NCBI GenBank assembly: GCA_031761405.1
Contig: JASEVX010000005.1
Location: 2,802,571-2,866,570, forward strand
Origin: Serripes groenlandicus
Taxonomy: Eukaryota; Mollusca; Bivalvia; Cardiida; Cardiidae
Length of the DNA stretch: 64,000 bases
Direction of reading: 5' to 3'
The notes under the pieces are model-generated. The model did no database searches and was not told the origin of the DNA. It saw nothing but the letters and a program-made list of their open reading frames with translations. Of this stretch, positions 34,830 to 45,689 are shown piece by piece. The translations under genes and the position numbers were made by a program. Within the stretch, counting starts at the first letter, position 1. Every line of letters begins with the position of its first letter.

Positions 34830-35305
34830 GGTTAAACGCCGTTTTCAACAATTGTTCAGTCGTTGATTGAATGAATGGGGTTTTACGCCGTTTTTAACAA
34901 TTTTTCAGTCATACCACGGCGGCCAGTTCACCTACTATTGTATTTCCTGGGTTTCTCACACCAGTACTCCACACAACAATCTTCCCAAGCAACTGGCTGC
35001 TGATCCACATAGACTGAGCCCATTGGTGGAAGACGAATGACGCATGTCGCATTGACTTTTGTCAATCGTCGGAAAGAAAGTTGGCCGAGCTGTTCATTCG
35101 TACGGCGGCGGCCAGTTCACCTACCCATGTAGTTCCTGGCTTTCGCACGCTAGTAATTCGCACAACGTTCTTATCAAGCAACTGGTTGATTTGTGGAAGG
35201 CGAATGACGCTTGTCAAACGTCCGAAAGAATGTTGACCGAGCTGGGGTTCGAACTCACAACCGCTGACAGCCCGCGTCGTTACCGACTATGCTACTGGGG
35301 CTAGG
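34830..35305 (-). mobile_element. Nested or tandem tRNA-derived SINEs
   Basis: Three tail starts (near 34832, 34875 and a body restart near 35104) and one full tRNA-like head at the right (GTAGCATAGTCGGTAACGAC, then GTGAGTTCGAACCCCAG). This indicates at least two SINE copies in the same orientation, one inserted into or duplicated next to the other. Confidence 0.75.
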
Positions 35306-35355
35306 CGAGCCACAATGTAAGAAAATGTTGTGTTATGTTCTGCATTTAAGAAGAC

Positions 35356-35638
35356 CAGGCTCCAATTCCACCAACATTACTTAGTGCTAAGTAATACTTA
35401 AATACTTAAACGCATATTTCATCATTTTTGTTTCACTAATAAAAATGGCAAACAATTTCATTTCTTAAAAAGAATTATTTGTCAGCAAGGTCACTATTTA
35501 TTTCCATTTAGTCATATACTTAAATTTATTTCACAATTCATGTATAACAAAATATATGTGAAACAAAAATCATGAATTATGCCTTTAAGTATTTAAGTAC
35601 TACTTAGCACTAAGTAATGTTGGTGGAATTGGACCCTG
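35356..35638. mobile_element. 283-bp MITE with ~60-bp terminal inverted repeats
   Basis: The left end CAGGCTCCAATTCCACCAAC and the right end GTTGGTGGAATTGGACCCTG are inverse with one mismatch. The pairing continues through ACTTAGTGCTAAGTA (itself palindromic) to about 60 bp. The AT-rich interior has no frame. Flanks give no clear duplication. It occurs once in this window. Confidence 0.85.
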
Positions 35639-35754
35639 ATTGCTATGCACACGACAGTATTAGGTTATATATTAGTTTACATAAATTATTTCTTAATTAT
35701 GGAAACTATTTACTTATTCAGTTTTATAAATAAGTGTGTCGCCAGTGAGGTATA

Positions 35755-35982
35755 AGAGTATTACAACACTTTTCCGCATAAAACAAATCTGCAGAAGACG
35801 ACTTTAAAAACATACTGGCAAAATATAAACAATCCCTGTAAATGAAAGTATATAATTGAAAAGTGTTGAAAACATTGTGGCAAACAGATGCCAGTGAATT
35901 TTTCATTATGAGCAAGCTGTCCTTTTGCCATGATATTTTCAAAAGAGGAGTCAGATAGCGCCTGTATGTGGGCAAGTATTAC
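35755..35982. mobile_element. TTAA-A-type MITE, diverged but full length
   Basis: Ends are GTATTACAACACTTTTCCGC and TGTATGTGGGCAAGTATTAC. The interior keeps CTGCAGAAGACGACTTT, TTGAAAACATTGTGGCAAA and TTTTGCCATGATATTTTC. Confidence 0.65.
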
Positions 35983-36193
35983 AAAGAAGCGAAATGTGCA
36001 TGTGTTTCGTTTATAGGTCGGCGCACTGTCACCAATTGACATCCAATATTTACAATTTATATATCATCCCAAAGGATAATCAAACTCTTGACTCTTCACT
36101 GTTTATTTTGCGGTCGTCACTTCAATAGTATGGCTCGACATATTGTTAGGGTTGAACCGCGTCTGCCGCGGACGATTTCGCAATAAATATATA

Positions 36194-36522
36194 CAGGGGG
36201 CGTAGCTTTGCAATATGTAGGCCGTCTCGTGAGAAAATCAACAGTGTGGACTCTGCGTAAAGTATCGACCCGGATCAGCCTAAGCATGCCACACAGGCCT
36301 ACCCGAATAGACACTTTTCGCCTCCTGTGGATTTTCTGTTTCAGGAATAAATACTCTATACATCTATCCCCCTAAGACGGAATGTGTCGGCCGGATCAGT
36401 CTGCGCGGACAGCGCAGGCTGATCTGGTCGATACATTACGCAGATGTCTATCACCGCAGCTGCATTTTGAGAAAACACGTGTAGGCACGTGCCTACAGTG
36501 TCTAAAGGGAGCTACGCCCCTG
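36194..36522. mobile_element. CAGGGGCGT-type MITE with GAGCC-type core, second copy
   Basis: Ends are CAGGGGGCGTAGCT (one extra G) and AGCTACGCCCCTG, flanked by ATATA / ACATA. The interior is colinear with 8634-8966, including GTAGGCACGTGCCTAC near the right end. Confidence 0.8.
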
Positions 36523-36669
36523 ACATACATGTCTGTGTAACTTACAGGCGGACAGTGAGACTCCGTATGCACAGACTAACCATCGTTTTCCCTGTATACA
36601 GATGCAGTAAGACCCTAAATCACACGACGTCGCTTATATAATAACCGTGACATATTAATAATTTGAAAT

Positions 36670-36930
36670 GAGCCGTCCCGCGAGAAAACTAACGTTATGG
36701 CCTCTGCGTTATGTATCGAACAAAATCAGCCTGCGCAGTCCGCGCAGACTGATCCAGGCCGACACATTCCGTCTCAGGGGGATAGAGGTATAGAGAAATG
36801 ATTCATGAAACAGAAAATCCACAGGAGGCGAAAATTGTCTATCCGGGTAAGCCTGTGCGGCATGCTAAGGCTGATCCGAGTCGGTATTTTACGCAGAGTC
36901 CACAATGCTGGTTTTCTCGCGGAACGGCTC
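36670..36930. mobile_element. GAGCC-type MITE with AAAT target duplication, best-preserved copy
   Basis: Starts GAGCCGTCCCGCGAGAAAAC, ends GTTTTCTCGCGGAACGGCTC, with AAAT directly on both sides. The 261-bp body contains CAGCCTGCGCAGTCCGCGCA and CTGTGCGGCATGCTAAGG. Confidence 0.88.
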
Positions 36931-37599
36931 AAATAAAGGCTTTCCCTTATTGGCGCTCAGGTTAAATGAACCGGTAGTACTGGTATCTTACCAAGGAAAC
37001 ATCTCGGTATGATTGCAAACTTGCTGAAAGCGGCGTAAAAAACTATTCTAACAAACAAATTACATGACAAAAATCAAGGAGGAACAAACCAGTATCGTGA
37101 TTTTAGATACGGGTTAACTAATTAGGATAAGGGTTGCGATAACAAAGAGTCTTTGAAGATCGGAGGGTTAACGAACCCTGGCAGTACTCCGTTAATTACA
37201 TATTTATTACGTACTGGTCTCGGCCTTAAAATACTTCAAGTAGTACTCTCTCACTCGGGATTGTAAACAACTAACGATACTACAACTCAATTGGGTTGTT
37301 TATTTGTAGGAACTTCATCGCATGCAAAATGGGCTTTCGGCGAGTTGTCTATTGTGTAGTTTAAGATCAACACATAGCCTCTTGCAGGCTGGTCAGAATG
37401 ACGATTCTCTAGTTAACGATTCTTCATCGATCCATTGATTGGATCGAGAGCGGTGCGTATCTTTCAAAGATTGATCTGGACCTTAACTGTTCGTAAATGG
37501 CTGAATGGCGATTTTCCTGCGTCGGGACATCACTCAAATGTCGTCAGTGGTTTAATTGGTTTCCAATGCCGCTTTTAATAGTATTGGTGGTATAGCAGG

Positions 37600-37965
37600 A
37601 CTGTGGATTTTCTGTTTCAGGAATAGCTACTCTATCCCCCTAAGACGGAATGTGTCGGCCGGATCAGTCTGCGCGGACAGCGCAGGCTGATCTGGTCGAT
37701 ACATTACGCAGATGTCTATCGCCGCAGCTGCATTTTGGACTCTGCGTAAAGTATCGACCCGGATCAGCCTAAGCATACCGCGCAGCCATACCCGGATAGA
37801 CACGTTTCGCCTCCTGTGGATTTTCTGTTTCAGGAATAACTACTCTATACATCTATCCCCCTAAGACGGAATGTGTCGGCCGGATCAGTCTGCGCGGACA
37901 GCGCAGGCTGATCTGGTCGATACATTACGCAGATGTCTATCGCCGCAGCTGCATTTTGAGGACTT
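37600..37965. repeat. Tandem 1.7-copy core of the CAGGGGCGT/GAGCC element (~213-bp period)
   Basis: CTGTGGATTTTCTGTTTCAG occurs at about 37600 and again at about 37814. Both copies run to CGCAGATGTCTATCGCCGCA and GCTGCATTTT. Neither terminal repeat is present. From 36931 to 37599 and from 37966 to 38640 I see no gene. Confidence 0.75.
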
Positions 37966-38644
37966 TCAACTCTACGTCATTACCCAAAACTGTTAGGGTA
38001 ACATATCCAGACAACGTCCCTCGATCCGGCCATTGTGGGACACTCTAAAATTATTCACTGAAAGGTTTAACGTCTATTACCATGTGGGCCAGGGAATGAT
38101 GATACATGTAGGTACATTTTGGCTTTTCTGAACTGTGTAGGTTCAGATTAACTTGTCCTTATGTTCAATTTAATCAAAAGCTACACACGTTGTCATTACC
38201 TTCTAACAAGATTGACGAAGTAAACTGTGAACAGTGTATATCTTGATCATACTGTGCGGACGCTATGGCTTATCTGGATCTATAATGTTCACACAAAAAC
38301 AACTTGTACCCTCGTTTACGCTCGGGCTAATTTAACCTCTATCCTGCTATATTTCTAGAAACCATTTTGACAAAAATGTGCATTTTCATTACATAACCTT
38401 TGCTGCATACTGATACGGGATGAGAGAACCAAGTAGATCAAGATGCGACCGTGTGAATGTGCGGGCTATTCTTGGTCTGTAGTGTTTGCATTATAAGGTT
38501 AAAGTCGTGCATAGCATGATACGCACGTGTTGTTTAAGGATGAACATAAAACAAAAGGGTTAAAACCAAGGTTGATCCGATTGTAATCAATATCCTGGGA
38601 AGTCTGTTTTTACCCACCCTTCACGAGTAAAGTACGTTTGAGTG

Positions 38645-38890
38645 ATTGGAGTTTAACGCCGTTTCAACAATTGTTCAGTCATATCACGGTCCAGTTCACC
38701 TACTATTGTATTTCCTGGCTTTCTAACATCAGTATTGCACACAACTTTCTCTCCAAGCAACTGGCTGCTTTTCCACATTGACTGTAAGCCCATTGGTGGA
38801 AGACGAATAATGCTTGTCACAGTGACTTTTGTCAAACGTCGGAAAGATTGTTGGCCGAATTTTGGGTTTGAACTCACAACCCCTGGATCT
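38645..38890 (-). mobile_element. tRNA-derived SINE, head truncated
   Basis: Tail GTTTAACGCCGTTTCAACAA, body ATATCACGGTCCAG and GGCTGCTTTTCCACATTGAC, head cut just after TTGAACTCACAACCCC. Confidence 0.78.
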
Positions 38891-39129
38891 CAGTATGTAC
38901 GTATGAGTACAAGGGTTAAAATTAATGCCATCACCTGCCCTTCAATCGTTACCTTAACTGGATCATAAATCTGACAGACTAAACAAGTGGATTCGCTATC
39001 ATCCAATATTATTATAATCATACATTATTTCAAAAAGCTGTTATAACAATACTTAACCAGCACTAAGACCATTCTTCGTAAACGTATCGTATCGTTTTGT
39101 CCACCATTTAAAATTTCTATCAAAATCGC

Positions 39130-39410
39130 CGAGCCCCGGAGGCTCAGTTAGTAGCGATGCGGGCTGTCAATCCAGGAGTTGAAAGTTCGAATCCCGGCTC
39201 GGCCAACTTTCTTTCCGACGATTGACAAGTCAATGCGACATGCGTCATTCGTCTTCCACCAATGGGCTAAATCTATGTGGAAAAGCAGCCAGTTGCTTGT
39301 TGTGTGGAGTATTGGTGTGAGAAAACCAGAAAATGCATGAGTAGGTGAACTGGCCGCCGTGATATAACTGAGAAATTGTTAAAAACGGCGTTAAACCCCA
39401 ATCAATCAAT
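39130..39410 (+). mobile_element. tRNA-derived SINE, full length
   Basis: The plus-strand head is CCCCGGAGGCTCAGTTAGTA (A box) with AGTTCGAATCCCGGC (B box). The body carries ACTTTCTTTCCGACGATTGA and GGCCGCCGTGATATAACTGA, and the end is GGCGTTAAACCCCAATCAAT. It is one of the most complete copies in the window and would be transcribed by Pol III if active. Confidence 0.85.
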
Positions 39411-39679
39411 CTATCAAAATCGAATTATTTGCAAATTGTCAACAAGAGTGTTCAAAAGAAACGGTCATAAGACGCCCCCAAAACAAACAGATGCGTCAAA
39501 GGTCGTCTTCGCGTGGGAAATGGTTAAACTAAATGTAAATAAGCAATGCCATGCTAAAAAAAAAATTATCATTTGGAGGTTTTACTGTCAACGACGACTT
39601 CTTAACCGATATATAATAATACTTAATATATACATGCATCGTCTTGTAAGCTGTTGTCATAACCAGTCTCTAAAATATA

Positions 39680-39835
39680 AGGACATCTTTGAGCAATTTC
39701 TCCTTTGGCCACGACGTTTTCAACTTTATTTAACAATAAAACTATCTTTTATGGAGATTTTTCCGGTTTTTGTCACTATATTTTCAAAGTCGTCTGCAGA
39801 CCATGTGTTGTATGTTGGAAAAGGTTAAGGCTTCA
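39680..39835. repeat. TTAA-A-type MITE, right-half fragment
   Basis: GAGCAATTTCTCCTTTGGCC, ACGTTTTCAACTTTATT and TGTATGTTGGAAAAGGTTAA match the family's right half. Confidence 0.65.
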
Positions 39836-40081
39836 CACTGGCCGGGATCACTTAAGTATCTCGTTAATCATTTATAGAATATTTACAATAAGACGGAATA
39901 CGAAATGATTGTTTACAAGACGTTAGCGATCGCACGAGAGACTTTAAAGTTGGTTCTGTTGTAATATTGGAACCTGTTGATGAGAGGCACACAGACATAA
40001 TCTAGTCTCTTTTCTAGTACAAGGTCTCTCAGGGGACGGCTTGCTCGATCAGTATCAATTCTGACTTACACATGAGGTTCT

Positions 40082-40455
40082 TTACCCGATTCCCACATAC
40101 AATGAATCTGCATCAGATGACTCTGATAACATCAAGGCACGAGTATAAAATAAATGTGATATCATTTGGAAACATTGTGCCAAAGCGTTTTCAAATTCTG
40201 TTGGAGATTCCTCTTAAAGTTGGGAATGAATATAATCAAATTAAAAAAGTGTTTTGGTTCTTTTAATATGTGTTAACTCTTCTCTCCCTTCGGAAACATC
40301 AAGGCAAACATATTAATGACAGTATACTAATGGAATACAGATGAAAAAAGGGAGACTTAAAGGAGAAAGTGTTCATTATGAGAAAAATATGTTTTGCCAC
40401 ACTGTTTACAAATGTCGTCTTTTGAAGAATATATAATGTATATGTGAAAGAGTTC
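40082..40455. repeat. Two adjacent diverged TTAA-A-type MITEs
   Basis: 40082-40260 keeps CCCGATTCCCACATACAATG and CATTGTGCCAAAGCGTTTTC. 40270-40455 keeps GTTAACTCTTCTCTCCC, TTTTGCCACACTGTTTACA and GTATATGTGAAAGAGTT. Confidence 0.5.
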
Positions 40456-40619
40456 CAATATTGCGTGATGTGTCTTGTGAGTTGGTGTAACGCATGTGTA
40501 CTTTCAGCAGTGATGGCCGACTAGATATTAGTAAGAGGAGAGCCAAATGAGTAATTCCCGTTATAATATATAATCTCTTCACAGGTCCAAAGTATTTTTT
40601 TTTCTTCACCACAATATTC

Positions 40620-40925
40620 TGAAGCCTAGTTCAAGCGGTAGCGACGCTGTCTGTGAACACAAGCTCGGCCAACATTCTTTATGTAAGTCATTCCTTTTTC
40701 CTCCGCCAACTTTCTTTCCGACGATTGAGAAAAGTCAATGCGACATGCGTCATTCGTCTCCCACCTACGGGCTAAGTCTATGCGGAAAAGCAGCCAGTTG
40801 CTTTGGAAGATTGTTGTGTGGAGTACTGGTGTGAGAAAACCAGGAAATGCATGTGTAGGTGAACTGGCCGCCTTGTATAACTGAGAAATTGTTAAAAACG
40901 GCGTTAAACCCCAATCAATCAATCC
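40620..40925 (+). mobile_element. tRNA-derived SINE with altered head
   Basis: The head GCCTAGTTCAAGCGGTAGCG lacks the usual B box, being replaced by CTGTGAACACAAGCTCGG. The body and the tail GGCGTTAAACCCCAATCAAT are intact. Confidence 0.78.
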
Positions 40926-41275
40926 TTTTTCCACCAATGGGTTAACAGTCCATGTTGAAAAGCAGCCAGCTGCTTGGAAAGGCTATTGAATAGAGTTCCG
41001 TTTTTAAAAGGCCAGGAAACACATGGGTAGATGAACTGGACGCCGTGATATGACTGGAAAATTCTTGAAAACGTAGTTAATAAATAAATCAATCAATTCA
41101 CGCACGCTTATATTATCTAACAACACACGGTGACTGGGCATTGCAAGGTCCTAAAATAAACTTCTAGCGCTAAATGGGTAGATGGGGTTCGTTTAAAAGA
41201 ATGGCAGCACATTGGTAGGTAAACTGGCCGCCGTGATGTGGCTGGACAATTGTTGGAAACAGCGTTAAACCCCGA
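40926..41275 (+). repeat. Two 5'-truncated SINE fragments
   Basis: 40926-41095 has the body from CCTTTTCCACCAATGG to a degraded tail AATAAATAAATCAATCAA. 41180-41275 repeats the last third, ending GCGTTAAACCCCGAATT. Both have the orientation of 40620-40925. Confidence 0.7.
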
Positions 41276-41276
41276 A

Positions 41277-41485
41277 TTGCTTTCAAAAAATGTTCAGTTA
41301 TATCACGTTGTTTCCTGGTTAAGTTACCAGTACTACTGGTCCATTTATCCGGACAACAGCGAGACAGTCGGTATGCTAACCTCACACTTCTGAGCACCAA
41401 GGAGGGAACGTTAATACTACCAAGGATTGAACCCGCGACCTCCAACACTCGAGGTTGACACTCTTACCACTACACTATCAAGGCG
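41277..41485 (-). mobile_element. tRNA-derived SINE, second head type
   Basis: The minus-strand head is TTGATAGTGTAGTGGTAAGA, then a B box GCGGGTTCAATCC. The body contains GCTCAGAAGTGTGAGG and CGACTGTCTCGCTG, and the tail is short. It abuts the inverted fragment at 41180-41275. Confidence 0.7.
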
Positions 41486-41569
41486 TCGAATGGAAGAAGA
41501 AATGGATAAGCTAACCGATATAATGCTTGGATGAAATAACAATACACGTAACCTTCATTAAAGGCATGT

Positions 41570-42660
41570 CCTTTCCTTTATTCATAACTAAATTATAATA
41601 TCGTAAATAAACAAATCGTAAATAAACAAATGCTAAATAAACATTAATTCAATTATGTATACATCAGATCCCTTTCCTTTATTCATAACTAAATTAAAAC
41701 ATCGTAAATTAACTAATTCAAAGTAACATTACGTTAATTTAACATCAGATTAGTTAAACGTCATAGGTGTGACATTACATTTGGAAGACCAGATTAACCA
41801 TTTCCCACATACAACTCATCTACATCAGACGACTTTGGACACAACTATGCAAAAAGAGGGCCCTGTATCGCTTATTTGACTTATGTCAACTAATCACATT
41901 TACCAAATCAGAATTGAGCCTTTTATAATGCCACCATCACAAAAAAGCATAATAGCTTGAACACATTTGGTAAAGGGTCGCTCAAGGAACATCAGCTATG
42001 CCGATTCAGAAAAGAAGATTTTTTAAAATTATGGCATTTTTCTCCCTTTCTGATGCCACAGCGACCAGTTCTGTAAAGAATGTATATCTTTGAACAATTT
42101 TGAAAGAGGATCCCCAAAAGTAACATTCCTATTAATTTTGGCTGAAATTGATATGAAAGCATATATTAATTTAGTTCCTCTTTTTTGTATAAAGTTTTTA
42201 TTATGAATAACATTACGTTTGCAGTAAAATCCTCATCTGAATGAACATTTAGATAAATGTGAACTATGATAAGGTATTTTGTCTCTCTCTATCAACTTGC
42301 AAAGAAATATTTTTATGGCTCAGATGTCTCATGATTTTGGCTCAGATGTCTCCAAAATGGCTCGAGCATTGGCTCCAACATTTTTTGAGCCAGGGCCGGC
42401 CCTGATACAACAAATGTGCAGCAGAAGACTTTATAAACGTCTACACTAAAATCTCTTATAAATGAAAATATCGTGGTAAAAGAAGATATCGCTCATTATT
42501 GTCTTCAAAATTCATCTATTGTTATTGTGTGAAAAATGTGGAAAGGGTTAAATAAGAATTTTGTGGCAGGTTCTGTCAAACTTCCAGACATCTACGGTCA
42601 TCTATATCAAGGAAAAGGTTAAACCATTTCCAATCATGGAGAAAAAATTTAATAAAACAA
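41570..42660. repeat. Mixed repeat fragments
   Basis: 41570-41720 is a two-copy repeat of CCTTTCCTTTATTCATAACT plus AT-rich sequence. 41785-41870 is a TTAA-A left fragment. 41880-42405 contains mutated units of the GGCTTGAAGGAATCTGATAG family. 42410-42555 is a TTAA-A right fragment ending TGTGGAAAGGGTTAA. No gene is seen. Confidence 0.55.
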
Positions 42661-43440
42661 ACAAATATTTTGGTTGCCATGGAAACCAGAATTCAGAATA
42701 TATCACAACAATTTGAAGGAATTTTGGTGAGAACATTGAGAGTATGCTTGCTGTGGAGTTTTATCCCAATTGACCCACTGGTTACGAAGGAGAATGTTGA
42801 CACACTGACAACCCACGCCAGCCAAAAGGGCAGTCACATTGAGCAATTTGTGCTCAGACAGCTTAAAATTAAAGAATTTAAATAATTCAAATCAGTACAA
42901 GCATAATTCTTATTTAAAGACATTACAAAACAACATTACAAAATATCATTGGAAAAGAAGACTTTGTTGAAATTGTGTTTTATACCTTTTCAACATAGTT
43001 TTGTAAACAAATTGAACAGTAGCGACCTCAACAATACAACAGGGCTACAAAAGGTAAATTTAAATTATTTGTTATTATTTTGAAATTGGACAAGTGCTTT
43101 TAGGAGAAGTCCTTAAAATATTTTTTTCTATTTCTAACTCAGGTGACCATCTTGTGCAACAAAGCAGAACTATTTGAACAATTTTGATAGAGGGTAGGCA
43201 CCTAGGGAATATTCCTGTGAAACTATTTTGAAATCTGACCATTAGTTTCATTAGAAGATGGTCGGCAAGATATTATAGGAGAGTGAGAAATCATTACAGC
43301 TCACTTTTTGATCAGGTGAAGATCATTCAGAGCTCATTATAATGGTCCCTTTGCATGTCCTGCAATCCTTATTAGAACTTAAAACCCTATATTGTGGGTA
43401 AAAAGAGATCTGGTTCAGACCAGTTTACCCCTCCTTATCA
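42661..43440. repeat. Degraded elements with the GGTTGCCATGGAAACCAGAA terminus
   Basis: The motif at 42672 recurs at 46411 and 63970. Open frame 42670-42885 is repeat sequence containing GGGCAGTCACATTGAGCAAT, not a conserved protein. From 42900 to 43440, units with GAACAATTTTGATAGAGGGT and TGAAATCTGACC belong to the same group. Confidence 0.5.
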
Positions 43441-43444
43441 TAGG

Positions 43445-43615
43445 CCAAGTGATCCCTTTCCAACATACAACAAATCTGTAGTAGCAGATGACATTAAAAT
43501 TGTCTACACAAAAACAATGAAATAACGTATAATTAGTGAAAACAGTTGAAATCATTGTGACAAAAGAAATTACACATCATGAGCAATTTTCAATCTCTTG
43601 CCCCGATGTTTTCAA
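43445..43615. repeat. TTAA-A-type MITE interrupted at its right end
   Basis: ATCCCTTTCCAACATACAAC to GATGTTTTCAAA follows the family. It is then cut by the start of the element at 43616. Confidence 0.65.
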
Positions 43616-44260
43616 ACAAGATGGCCATGAGGCCCTGGAATCGCTCACCTGCGAATGGGCTATTTAAAACAAAACTCTTTCATTACCAATGGCAATATCA
43701 TCAAGATAAACTTTCTGACAAAAATGTGGCTTCCAGAGTGTTAACAAGATTTGCCTTCAATTTGGCCTAGTGACCTAGTTTTTGACCCGACATGACCTAT
43801 ATTCGAACTTGGCCTAGATATCACTAAGACAAACATTCTGACAAAGTTTCAACATGCTCAAGCCAAAAATGCGGCTTCTAGAGTGTTAACAAGATTGTCC
43901 TTCAATTTGGCCTAGTTTTTGACCCGACATGACCTATATTCGAACTTGGCCTAGATATCACTAAGACAAACATTCTGACAAAGTTTCAACATGCTCAAGC
44001 CAAAAATGCGGCTTCTAGAGTGTTAACAAGATTTGGCTTCAATTTGGCCTAGTGACCTAGTTTTTGACCCGACATGACCCAGTTTCGAACTTGGCCTAGA
44101 TTTCATTGAGATATATGTTCTGATAAACTTTCATGAAGATTGGATGCAAAATGTTGCCTCTAGAGTGTTAACAAGCAAATGTTGACGACGGACGACGAAC
44201 GACGGACAAAAGGCGATCACAAAAACTCACCTTGAGCACTTTGTGCTCTGGTGAGCTAAA
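43616..44260. mobile_element. GCTCACC...GGTGAGC element with internal ~130-bp repeats
   Basis: The left end is GGCCATGAGGCCCTGGAATC then GCTCACC, and the right end TGTGCTCTGGTGAGC. Inside, about three units carry TGACCTAGTTTTTGACCCG, CGAACTTGGCCTAGATATC and GAGTGTTAACAAGATT. The units near 43795 and 43928 are almost identical. It lies immediately 3' of the Mis18 stop codon. The superfamily is not determined. Confidence 0.75.
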
Positions 44261-44288
44261 AATGTCTGCGTCAGAAGTTAAGAAAGTG

Positions 44289-44990
44289 TTACTCCATGAT
44301 CGTTTTCCTCTTTTTTGTATGCCGGACAGGACCTGGACTAGGCCATTGCTCCATTGGACAGCCATCTCCATAGTCCTCTTCCTCCATAACAGAATTTGCA
44401 ACGGCAGATACGGATCCATCACTCAAATCACCAACATTACTTGTCCTTGATGCGGGATTGTACCCTGAAGGCCTATTACTTCTTCTCAGACTATTCGTCA
44501 TTTGACTTCCTCTTGGGCTGTTTGTCATTTGAGCAGATTTTCCATCAACCCTTCTGACCTGTGTATAAGTGCCTTCAACTATTTGATCTTGTGAACTAAA
44601 TGATTTTTCTCTTTGTGTTTTCCTTCTATTTACCGGTTTTTCTCTAGCATCCCGATTGTTGTCACCTTTCTCCATTGTTTGTCGAACTGTCACAGGAGTT
44701 TTACCTCTGGGATGATTATCCTCCATTAAAATAGCTGGTCTATCTCGTTGTGTATTTCTACTCATGGCATTAAAGAATTGTTGATTCTTCAGATGAGGCT
44801 TTTCATGCATGTCACCCAGATTTTCACTCGATGAGACACTCTCAGTTTCTTCAATATTGGTTTCACTGGGTGCATGATGTATACCCTCAGGTATATGTGT
44901 ACTGCAATTAGACAAGTCTCGAACATCTTCTGTAGAAACTGTCTCCAAGGCTTTCAACCGGGAATTCATTGCTAGGATCACCAAGTTGAT
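44289..44990 (-). CDS. MIS18A/OIP5: Mis18-domain protein, terminal coding exon (coiled coil plus long tail)
   Basis: The acceptor TCTTTTGTAG precedes 44990. The exon encodes 233 residues and stops at TAA (44289-44291). It continues in phase 0 from exon 50379-50475. Residues 1-20 (INLVILAMNSRLKALETVST) complete the amphipathic helix that follows the Mis18 domain and resembles the C-terminal helix of OIP5/Mis18-beta (NRLKSL-type core). The next ~210 residues are polar and low in hydrophobics, with a local duplication (AQMTNSPRGS / SQMTNSLRRS), basic stretches and a C-terminal HTKKRK that could be a nuclear signal. Human MIS18A and OIP5 end soon after the helix, so this tail is an extension I cannot match. 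The exon is non-repetitive inside repeat-rich DNA, supporting real coding function. Confidence 0.85.
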   Translation of the reverse strand: MNLVILAMNSRLKALETVSTEDVRDLSNCSTHIPEGIHHAPSETNIEETESVSSSENLGDMHEKPHLKNQQFFNAMSRNTQRDRPAILMEDNHPRGKTPVTVRQTMEKGDNNRDAREKPVNRRKTQREKSFSSQDQIVEGTYTQVRRVDGKSAQMTNSPRGSQMTNSLRRSNRPSGYNPASRTSNVGDLSDGSVSAVANSVMEEEDYGDGCPMEQWPSPGPVRHTKKRKTIME

Positions 44991-45209
44991 CTACAAAAGA
45001 TAAGTTATTAAAAATCCAAGTTGATAACATTTTGAATTACATGTATTGGGTAAGCAGTTATTGGGTAATCGGTGTTTCTGCAATTTCATTGCTTACCTGA
45101 AATTCCATTTTGTGATTCAAATGACATTATTTCAAATTAGACTAGTAGTAACAGAGAATCAAGAGGGCCATGGTGGTCCTGAGTATTGTCTTGTTTTTAA
45201 CAAGTTAAA

Positions 45210-45485
45210 ACTAGAACTGTGAGTGAACTCACAAAGATACCCCCTGTTGCGCTTACAAGACATATGGACAGACAGACGGACAAATATATTTCCGACCGGG
45301 ATAATCTTACTTCATGCACATCCTCAGGTTGTGTACTGCAACTGTGTAAAGTTTCATCAGAATCGGTCCAGCCGTTAAAGAGGAGTTGCGCTTACAAGAC
45401 ATATGGACAGACAGACAGACAGACGGACGGACAGACAGGGTGATTCCTATATACCCCCCCAAAACTTGTTTGTGGGGGGCATAAT
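45210..45485. repeat. Element ending in a CCCCCC / GGGGGG mini-hairpin
   Basis: A direct repeat (CGCTTACAAGACATATGGAC at 45249 and 45388) with CAGACAGACGGAC runs ends in TATATACCCCCCCAAAACTT and TTTGTGGGGGGCATAAT. The same end type closes the repeats at 53880 and 57965. Confidence 0.6.
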
Positions 45486-45689
45486 TACTTGAGGAAATTG
45501 ATAGTTCATCAAAGAAATGTTTATAATTTATATACAGGTTAGTTTTTCACCCAAGTTTGAAAGCCCTAGCACAAATCCTTATTGAGAAAAAGGAAATCTT
45601 CAAAACTTTTAATATTGAGCTAAATGCAAATGTTTAACGCCTCGGCCAGTCCGCAAGAAAAGCAACAAGATAGCCTCACTCTCAGCAAG

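Noticed and set aside
39376..39828. 150-codon plus-strand frame
   Set aside because: It starts in a SINE tail and ends in a MITE fragment, with no recognisable domain or splice sites.
42670..42885. 71-codon plus-strand frame starting MVAMETRIQ
   Set aside because: It begins in the GGTTGCCATGGAAACCAGAA repeat terminus, which also occurs at 46411 and 63970, and shows no protein-like conservation.
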